11,852 bases of DNA, from positions 1-11,852 of the forward strand of contig JAAZGC010000201.1 in assembly GCA_012511425.1 (NCBI GenBank), read 5' to 3'. This document shows, piece after piece, positions 6,056-11,852 of this stretch. A program made the position numbers and the translations under genes. Every line of letters starts with the position of its first letter. The first letter of the stretch is position 1. The DNA comes from Clostridiales bacterium. Its GTDB lineage: Bacteria > Bacillota > Clostridia > Oscillospirales > CAG-272. The notes below the pieces were generated by a model. The model ran no database searches, was not told the origin of the DNA, and was given only the letters and a program-made list of their open reading frames with translations.

Positions 6056-6100
6056 ATAATATCCACAACACGGCTTTAAGCTCCAGGGGGTATATACCAT

Positions 6101-8419
6101 ATGTTCAAAAGTTCCGAAAAACGCTTTCCCGGCTTCCATGCCGGATTTATACGGTTATTCACATTAACGGTCATAATCACTGCCGCCGCTGCGGCACTGA
6201 CGCTTTCGATTTATGCGGCACAGCCTCAAATGAATGCCACGAACGCCCCGCCTCCGATTACCGTAACGGCTCAGCCGGAAGGTATTATATCAAAGCTGCC
6301 GGGTGATATAAGATTATACTCAAAATCGGCAAAGCATTATCTTTTTCTCCCTTCCAGCGCCGATTTAACCGCTATACCGGTGAAGTATAACGGCGAGTTC
6401 AAACTTTACGACCCGGACACCGGAAATCTGTATTCAAAAGGCGAAATCGCTTCTCTGAATCTTTCGGAGGAAAAGTCATATATATATGAGTACAATGAGG
6501 GCACAAATACCTATAACCGCTATTCGGTAATCGTAATGAAATCGACTTCTACCGCCTCGCTGTATGTGGAACTTGATGACGGAGAAGAAGCACTCAGAAG
6601 AATCAATTCATGGCAGGACAATGTTGAAACCGGCAGCATAAGGGTTTCCGAAGTCGACGGGAAAATTATATACGACGGCGAACTCACGAGGATGAAAGGG
6701 CACGGTCTTACCTCATACGAGGCGTCCGGCAACACCAATACGAAAAACTCATACAACATAAATATCGGAAAAAGAGCCGAGCTGATACCCGGTGCCGGAG
6801 CTTCTAAAAAATGGGTCCTTCTCAGAATCCGGACCTGGGGAAATTACGACCCGGCAGGTCTTTCGTATGTCACGGCGTTTGATACATACAATGCCATTAC
6901 CGGCAGCGATTACTACAATATCTGCGCAAGATACGTTGACTTATATATAAACGGCGAATACCGAGGAGCTTATATACTTACCGAAAGAATGGATATTAAC
7001 GGCTCCATTCGCGTTACCGATCTTGAAAAATATACTCTTTATAAAACCGGCGGCAGAAAGGACGAACGCTCCGAAGATGACCCCGCGATCGCAGCGGGCA
7101 TAAAGAGTTATTCATACTGCCCTGATGCATATCACGAAATTGAAGACATTGATATCACCGGCGGATATGTGCTTGAAATAATGTGCGGCCATTACGGTGA
7201 ATATGGCTTCCTGACGAAAAACGGTATGTTTGTCAATGTCAAAAGCCCCGCTTATCCGACAAAGGAACAGGTGCAATACTGCGCACTTTATATTCAGCAG
7301 TTCGAAAACGCACTTTTTAACCTCACCGGATACAACAGCGAAGGAAAGCACTACAGCGAATATATCGACACAGTCAGCTTCGCCCGACAGTCTCTCGTAT
7401 ATGCTTTCTATTTAAACTGGGAAATATACCGCACCAGTACATACATGTATAAAGATGTCGACGGATCAAAGCATGGAAAGCTGACTTTCGGTCCCGTCTG
7501 GGATTTCGAAACCGGACCGTTTGTGTTTGAATACGACAAAACTCTTCTGGGCGCCACCTTCTCATACACCGAGCATCAGCAGTATACCTGGTATCAGCGC
7601 TTCTGGCAGAAGGGCGACTTCATGGATATCATGATAAAAGAGAACGAGCGGATGAAAGGCGTTTTAGACCAGATGCTCGGAAAAACCAAAGCCGTCGATA
7701 TATTTGACTATGACGAATATGCGGATGGTGTGGAAGCCACTCAGAACATGAACTGGATCCGCTGGCAGCAGCCTGACAGCTATCGAGTCTGGGCTGACCG
7801 AATGTATAACGCCATAGGTTACAGATACGACCATTGGTATGATAATTTATGGAATCCCGATAAGTATCTGGTATCCGTCGATTCAAAACTCGAAAAGAAA
7901 GCCGACGGAAAAACCGTCTTAAAGGCCGATATCAAGGGCAAATACTACGATGTTCAATGGTATAAAGTCTCCGAAGATGACATGACATACGGTCAAATCA
8001 TCCCGAAGGCAATGGATGAGGAATTTATCGTAACTGAAGACGGTATGTATTTCTGCGCTGTTACTGGCCCCAACAACGCTTACTGGGACGGTGCGCGCGG
8101 CTCTATCTTTAAAAGCCGGGAGCTGATTATGTTCAGCCCTGTCATAGATACAACCGGCAAAACTCTTCCGCGAGCGGGGGGGCTTATGCAGACATCTGCC
8201 GCATCCACAGCCAACCAGAACGACAGAGCGAACCCGGTTGACAACGCTGAGGTAATTCCCGTTGATGCAGCTATTAAGGATTCCGGTGCTCCTGTGGAAG
8301 TTTCCGGCTCATCCTATGTGCCGTGGATCGTTGTGACGGTAATAATTCTTGTTCTTTCTGCGGGAAGTGCATTTTTAGCTGCAAAACGCAGCGTCGGGAG
8401 GGAGAAATCAGCGGGATGA
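6101..8419 (+). CDS. CotH-family kinase-like membrane-anchored surface protein
   Basis: A 772-residue protein with a CotH kinase-like domain. B. subtilis CotH is an atypical protein kinase that phosphorylates spore coat proteins. A signal peptide or anchor spans 15-40, and a proline/threonine-rich linker follows to about 60. CotH signatures in order are RMKGHGLTSY (197-206), TKNSYNINI (214-222) with a likely nucleotide-contacting Lys215, WVLLRIRTWGNYDPAG (238-253), YVDLYINGEYRGAYILTERMD (278-298), and GPVWDFE (464-470) with the metal-binding-type Asp468. Residue 470 is Glu where WDFD is usual, and the Arg-Asn pair usually following the NYD-type segment is missing. An Ig-like segment runs about 590-680, with W620 and the EDGMYFC pattern at 646-652. 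A Ser/Asn linker precedes a C-terminal membrane segment (740-761) and a short basic tail. The start has AGGGGG 10 nt upstream. The gene overlaps the next one by ATGA. Whether it has kinase activity outside the cell is unknown. Confidence 0.87.
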   Translation: MFKSSEKRFPGFHAGFIRLFTLTVIITAAAAALTLSIYAAQPQMNATNAPPPITVTAQPEGIISKLPGDIRLYSKSAKHYLFLPSSADLTAIPVKYNGEFKLYDPDTGNLYSKGEIASLNLSEEKSYIYEYNEGTNTYNRYSVIVMKSTSTASLYVELDDGEEALRRINSWQDNVETGSIRVSEVDGKIIYDGELTRMKGHGLTSYEASGNTNTKNSYNINIGKRAELIPGAGASKKWVLLRIRTWGNYDPAGLSYVTAFDTYNAITGSDYYNICARYVDLYINGEYRGAYILTERMDINGSIRVTDLEKYTLYKTGGRKDERSEDDPAIAAGIKSYSYCPDAYHEIEDIDITGGYVLEIMCGHYGEYGFLTKNGMFVNVKSPAYPTKEQVQYCALYIQQFENALFNLTGYNSEGKHYSEYIDTVSFARQSLVYAFYLNWEIYRTSTYMYKDVDGSKHGKLTFGPVWDFETGPFVFEYDKTLLGATFSYTEHQQYTWYQRFWQKGDFMDIMIKENERMKGVLDQMLGKTKAVDIFDYDEYADGVEATQNMNWIRWQQPDSYRVWADRMYNAIGYRYDHWYDNLWNPDKYLVSVDSKLEKKADGKTVLKADIKGKYYDVQWYKVSEDDMTYGQIIPKAMDEEFIVTEDGMYFCAVTGPNNAYWDGARGSIFKSRELIMFSPVIDTTGKTLPRAGGLMQTSAASTANQNDRANPVDNAEVIPVDAAIKDSGAPVEVSGSSYVPWIVVTVIILVLSAGSAFLAAKRSVGREKSAG

Positions 8420-9396
8420 AAAATACGAAACGGATTTTAGAGTTTATCGCAATTTTTTCAGTTCTTCTCGGTTTTGCCTCTCTGCATATTTTTGCGGCTT
8501 ATCCCTCATCCGGTGTTGAGGTTCCCGCCGGTTCGGATATACTTAAGGGAGAGCTGATTGGCGAAGAAATAGGCTGGGGCGGCAGCCACGAAAGCGGTGG
8601 AGCCGCCGCCTTTGACGGTAATCCATACAGCTTTTATGACCCCACTCAGGCATCGGTCGAAAGCTGCTACACCGGACTTGACCTCGGGGAAAGATATATC
8701 CTCACAATGGTTATGATTCTTCCCCGCGAATCACAGACCAACAGATATAACGGTGCTATGATACAGGGGTCCAATGACCTAAATAACTGGATAACGTTAT
8801 GGCAGAGCGATGAAGATTCCTACAACTGGGATTGGCATGAAATAACCGAGTTTGAATACAACATCGGATACAGATATTACAGATACTTCAACGACCGAAA
8901 CCACGGTGATGTCGCCGAAGTTGAATTATACGGCTACAAGGGCACAAAAGGAGACGACCCGTTTTCAATGAGCTCGGAATATCAGATCGAAGGCATCAGA
9001 ATAACCTTTGATTCCGGCGGCGGCGGTAAATTCGATCCGATTTCCGTTAATTTCGGGGAAAACTTTCCTGAACTTCCGGTTCCGGAAAAAAACGGTTTTA
9101 CCTTCGACGGATGGTTCGCACATAAATCGGGAGGCTCTGCGTTAAAATCCGGCGATAAGGTAACATATTTGGAAGATATAACCCTTTACGCACGTTGGAC
9201 CGATCCGAATGCCGGGAAGGAATCTCTTTCGGCATCGGGCGATGCAGAATCCGCAGCAGTTATTGATGATAATAATCAGATATTGTCTGACCGCAAATCA
9301 AATATTGCGGTACCGGTCATATGCTCGGTGATTTCTGCAGCTGCCGTCGCAACATCGGCTGTTTTTCAGTTCAGAGTAAAAAATAAACAGAAATAA
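8416..9396 (+). CDS. F5/8C plus Listeria-Bacteroides repeat surface protein
   Basis: A 326-residue predicted surface protein. A signal peptide occupies about 1-29, with a core at 8-28. An F5/8 type C (discoidin-like) domain follows at about 41-175, seen in AFDGNPYSFYDP (65-76), YTGLDLGERY (85-94), IQGSNDLNNWITLW (116-129) and RYFNDRNHGDVAEVELYG (156-173). Such domains bind glycans. Residues about 193-262 form one Listeria-Bacteroides (InlB B-type, Flg_new) repeat, recognised by ITFDSGGGG, FTFDGWF and ITLYARW. A low-complexity linker leads to a C-terminal membrane segment (298-318) and a basic tail. The ATG at 8416 overlaps the stop of the CotH gene as ATGA, with GGGAGGGAG at 8396-8404 as ribosome binding site. 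An in-frame start at 8323 would add 31 residues ahead of the signal peptide and is rejected. Coupled translation suggests the two surface proteins act together. Confidence 0.88.
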   Translation: MKNTKRILEFIAIFSVLLGFASLHIFAAYPSSGVEVPAGSDILKGELIGEEIGWGGSHESGGAAAFDGNPYSFYDPTQASVESCYTGLDLGERYILTMVMILPRESQTNRYNGAMIQGSNDLNNWITLWQSDEDSYNWDWHEITEFEYNIGYRYYRYFNDRNHGDVAEVELYGYKGTKGDDPFSMSSEYQIEGIRITFDSGGGGKFDPISVNFGENFPELPVPEKNGFTFDGWFAHKSGGSALKSGDKVTYLEDITLYARWTDPNAGKESLSASGDAESAAVIDDNNQILSDRKSNIAVPVICSVISAAAVATSAVFQFRVKNKQK

Positions 9397-9448
9397 TCGA
9401 AATCAAAAACTGCAATTTCGCTTTAAATTTGCAAAGATTCCTAAAATT

Positions 9449-9482
9449 AAACGGCGTCCGGATTCATATCCCGACGCCGTTT
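9449..9482. terminator. Two-way hairpin terminator between convergent genes
   Basis: AAACGGCGTC (9449-9458) pairs perfectly with GACGCCGTTT (9473-9482). After one C-C mismatch an inner GGAT/ATCC stem closes a TCAT loop. It stands between the F5/8C gene on the plus strand and the beta-galactosidase on the minus strand. On the minus strand it ends in TTTAATTTT, and on the plus strand only in TTT. It should stop the beta-galactosidase transcript well and the plus-strand transcript more weakly. Confidence 0.8.
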
Positions 9483-9512
9483 GCCGTTGTTTGGATTTTT
9501 CAGTTCTGTTAT

Positions 9513-11852
9513 TTATTTTGCCAGCTCTTCCCACGGGCAGATGTCGGCTGCCGTTTTCGGCAGCAGACGGAAACTGAAGCTGTATTTCTTTGCATCAAGT
9601 CTCCATTTCGGGTCGAGCGCGGGTCCGCATGAATTAGAGCCGATACCGGAATGGGAATAGTCAATATTCAGGTGGGTGCATCCCTCATGCTCAAGTTCCC
9701 AATCGTGGTTTGCTTCGGTAAGCTGTTCCGCCGAGTAATGGGAGGCGTTGAACGAGAAGTTCTCCCCATGAGCCGATACATACAGTCCGTAACCGCCGAC
9801 ATGCCTTATCTGAACCCATCTTGTATCGCAGTGGGCACCGTGTTCCTGGGGCATTACATAAGACTCATACAGGTCGGCTACCGGAACATCGAAAAGACCG
9901 ATGACCGTGTTTAGCTTCTTGTCTTTATATGCATCTCCCGGACCGCGGCCGAACCACCTTACATTGTCAAACCACTTAGGCAGGCAGAGCTCATATCCGA
10001 GTCTCGGCAGGAAGTTGACTTTTTCGCTGATATCACAGTCGGTTTTGACAGCAAGAGATCCGTCGCCGTAAACTACATACTCGACATGGGCGCGGAGGAA
10101 AGGAACCAGAGCCTTCGCTCCGAGCGAGATATCAGCTTTCACCGTTACGCTTCCGTCGGAATTCGCTTCCGCTGTCATCGAGTAGCATTTTTGTTCAGCC
10201 TTGTCAAAGCCGTTTCTCTTCCATTCCCATTTGACATTGCGGTCGTTGTCGGTAGGCGCACGCCAGACGGTCAGCGTCATCGGTGCTTCGAGCAGTTCCC
10301 TGCCATCCGATTCGATCGAAATCAAAGCTCCGTATGCCGCATCGAAGATATAAGACTTATCGTTTGCCGAAACGGTGATATAAGCGTTGCCCTGTTCGAG
10401 TACAGCCGCCGGTTTGGATTCGATATTCTTTATTTCAGGCTTATCCGCGTTGAGGCAGAGCTGTTCGAAACCGATAAAATCTCCGGCTTTGCCCCATCTG
10501 TCCTTATCTTCAGTCCTCACGAGCGTAAGCGTAAGATAGCAGAATCCGCTTTCCGGCTTGTAATCGAAGCAGAAGTCTTTTGACTGACCGGGTTTTATAG
10601 CTGCGTTAAGCATACCGCTCTTAACGGTTTTGCCGTTGCGCTCTATCCGCCACATAAATATACAGTCGGAAAGATCGGTAAAACAGCGGTATGAGCTGAT
10701 TCTGACAAGGGAGTTTTCCGGATCGACAAGCTCGGCTTTGAAAGGTTTATATGTCTGCTTAAGCTCTTTAAGAGATGAGCTTATCCGCCGGTCGGGGTAG
10801 ACAAGACCGTCGACGCAGAAGTTGCCGTCATTCGGCTCGTCGCCGAAATCGCCGCCGTAAGTGAAGCGCAGACTGCCGTCATCCTGCGGCACGGCGACGC
10901 TGTGGTCGGTAAATTCCCAGACGCAGGCGCCGAAGAAATTGTCGTTTGCATATATTACATCCCAATATTCTTTCAGACCGCCGGGACCGTTGCCCATGCT
11001 GTGAGCGTATTCGCAAAGGTAGAGCGGCTGACGGTAGGTCTTATTTGCGCAGTATTCGGCGCACCATTCGGGGTTGGGATACATATGGCTTTCAATATCG
11101 ACTACCGCAGTCTGCTGCACCCCTCCGGTATAATCCTTGTTTGCGCCTTCATAATGGACAAAGCGGCTGTTGTCGCGGCTCTTAAGATACTCCGACATTT
11201 TTATGTGGTTTTTGCCATAGCCGGACTCGTTTCCGAGACTCCACATAATAACGCAGGGGTTGTTCTTGTCGCGTTCGAAGAGGCGGCGGATCCTGTCAAG
11301 ATAGCTCTCCGTCCATTCGTCCGAATCGGAAAGCAGATTCCATTTAATGACGCCCATGCCGTGCGTTTCTATGTCACATTCGTCTATGACATAGAATCCC
11401 AGCCGATTGCATAATTGCATAAAACGCGGGTCATTAGGATAATGGGAGGTGCGGACGGTGTTGACATTATGCTGTTTCATAATATAAAGATCGCGCAGCA
11501 TATGGTCATACGGGGTGGCATGTCCTAAAAGATGGTGGCTGTCATGGCGGTTTACGCCGCGGGCTTTGACCTTTTCACCGTTTATCAATACAACGCCGTC
11601 CTTTATTTCAAGACGGCGGAAGCCGACGTCAAAAGAGATGAATTCCGCGCCGCAGCTGATAATCAGCTTATAGAGATACGGTGTTTCATCCGACCAGAGC
11701 CTCGGTGCGCTTACCTCGCAGGAGATATCCGATAATTTCCCTGCGGCGACGGCAGCGCCGTCCATGTCGACAAGCTCCCATGATCCGTCGGCCGAGGCGG
11801 AAGAAGTAACGGTGGCTTTAAGCGATGCTGTTTTCAGGTCTTCCGAGACTTC
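9513..11852 (-). CDS. lacZ: Beta-galactosidase, GH2 (LacZ type), N-terminus outside window
   Basis: This cytoplasmic-type glycoside hydrolase splits terminal beta-galactosides such as lactose. The frame is open to the right edge, giving 779 residues. LacZ proteins are about 1000 residues, so roughly 250 are missing and the Met codon at 11765 is internal. Numbered from the edge, the segment includes the end of the second beta-sandwich domain, then the TIM barrel with RGVNRHDSHH (98-107), RTSHYPNDP (134-142), DECDIETHG (157-165), WSLGNESGYG (204-213) with acid/base Glu209, and LCEYAHSMGNGPGG (279-292) with nucleophile Glu281. The C-terminal small-chain domain shows VWRAPTDND, RWFGRGPG and MPQEHGAHCDTRWV. 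No signal peptide can be judged. All main catalytic residues are present, so the enzyme should be active. No permease or LacI-type regulator is in view. Confidence 0.95.
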   Translation of the reverse strand, partial: EVSEDLKTASLKATVTSSASADGSWELVDMDGAAVAAGKLSDISCEVSAPRLWSDETPYLYKLIISCGAEFISFDVGFRRLEIKDGVVLINGEKVKARGVNRHDSHHLLGHATPYDHMLRDLYIMKQHNVNTVRTSHYPNDPRFMQLCNRLGFYVIDECDIETHGMGVIKWNLLSDSDEWTESYLDRIRRLFERDKNNPCVIMWSLGNESGYGKNHIKMSEYLKSRDNSRFVHYEGANKDYTGGVQQTAVVDIESHMYPNPEWCAEYCANKTYRQPLYLCEYAHSMGNGPGGLKEYWDVIYANDNFFGACVWEFTDHSVAVPQDDGSLRFTYGGDFGDEPNDGNFCVDGLVYPDRRISSSLKELKQTYKPFKAELVDPENSLVRISSYRCFTDLSDCIFMWRIERNGKTVKSGMLNAAIKPGQSKDFCFDYKPESGFCYLTLTLVRTEDKDRWGKAGDFIGFEQLCLNADKPEIKNIESKPAAVLEQGNAYITVSANDKSYIFDAAYGALISIESDGRELLEAPMTLTVWRAPTDNDRNVKWEWKRNGFDKAEQKCYSMTAEANSDGSVTVKADISLGAKALVPFLRAHVEYVVYGDGSLAVKTDCDISEKVNFLPRLGYELCLPKWFDNVRWFGRGPGDAYKDKKLNTVIGLFDVPVADLYESYVMPQEHGAHCDTRWVQIRHVGGYGLYVSAHGENFSFNASHYSAEQLTEANHDWELEHEGCTHLNIDYSHSGIGSNSCGPALDPKWRLDAKKYSFSFRLLPKTAADICPWEELAK

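Noticed and set aside
6055..6060. TATAAT as the main -10 box for the CotH gene
   Set aside because: Spacing to TTGCAT would be 22 bp. TACAAT five bases upstream has 17-bp spacing and an extended TGC.
8323..8415. Longer start for the F5/8C protein at 8323
   Set aside because: It would place 31 cysteine-rich residues in front of a good signal peptide and lies inside the coding region for the CotH C-terminal helix. The ATG at 8416 has a ribosome binding site and an ATGA overlap.
6101..8419. CotH protein as part of a spore coat locus with CotB/CotG-like substrates
   Set aside because: No protein with Ser-Lys-Arg repeats or other coat gene is near, and the C-terminal membrane helix points to the cell surface.
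10086..11414. Long antisense reading frames (10086-10583 and 10902-11414) opposite lacZ
   Set aside because: They are opposite conserved LacZ segments, have no ribosome binding site or promoter that I can see, and their products look like mirror frames of coding sequence.
11763..11765. Met codon as the beta-galactosidase start
   Set aside because: The frame stays open to the window edge, the upstream residues continue as coding sequence, and a LacZ protein needs a further N-terminal sugar-binding domain.

Overview
The window looks like a piece of a Bacillota (Clostridia-type) chromosome. The base composition is moderate, the promoters match the sigma-70/sigma-A consensus closely, and the Shine-Dalgarno sequences are purine-rich. 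The lipoprotein, CotH-family and F5/8C plus Listeria-Bacteroides-repeat proteins are typical of uncultured gut or rumen Oscillospirales/Christensenellales-like bacteria. That placement is inferred from gene style; no marker gene is present. Stop codon use fits the standard code. I see no tRNA, rRNA, CRISPR array or insertion sequence.

Layout. Positions 2-919 (+) hold the 3' part of a Gfo/Idh/MocA oxidoreductase, closed by a clear terminator. Positions 1074-2938 (+) form a probable two-gene unit with its own promoter: a second, divergent Gfo/Idh/MocA oxidoreductase and a CPBP-family intramembrane protease-like protein. It meets, tail to tail and only 6 bp apart, a tandem-GNAT acetyltransferase (2945-3862, -) that starts at TTG. 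Upstream of the GNAT gene on the same strand is a lipoprotein sugar-type solute-binding protein (3968-5428, -) with no permease genes beside it.

A 213-bp divergent promoter region (5429-5641) drives the binding protein leftward and a stand-alone acyl carrier protein (5642-5872, +) rightward. Next comes a CotH-family kinase-like protein with N- and C-terminal membrane segments (6101-8419, +). Through an ATGA stop/start overlap it is coupled to an F5/8C plus Listeria-Bacteroides-repeat surface protein (8416-9396, +). A long two-way hairpin separates these from a convergent GH2 beta-galactosidase (9513-11852, -), whose N-terminus lies beyond the window.

How the genes may fit together. The oxidoreductases, solute-binding protein and beta-galactosidase point to use of sugars or polyols. 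The CotH/F5/8C pair looks like a cell-surface module that is translated together and is probably the least-described part of the window. The ACP, GNAT and CPBP genes have no clear pathway partners here. No complete new system is proven; the best candidate is the translationally coupled CotH-kinase/discoidin-repeat pair.
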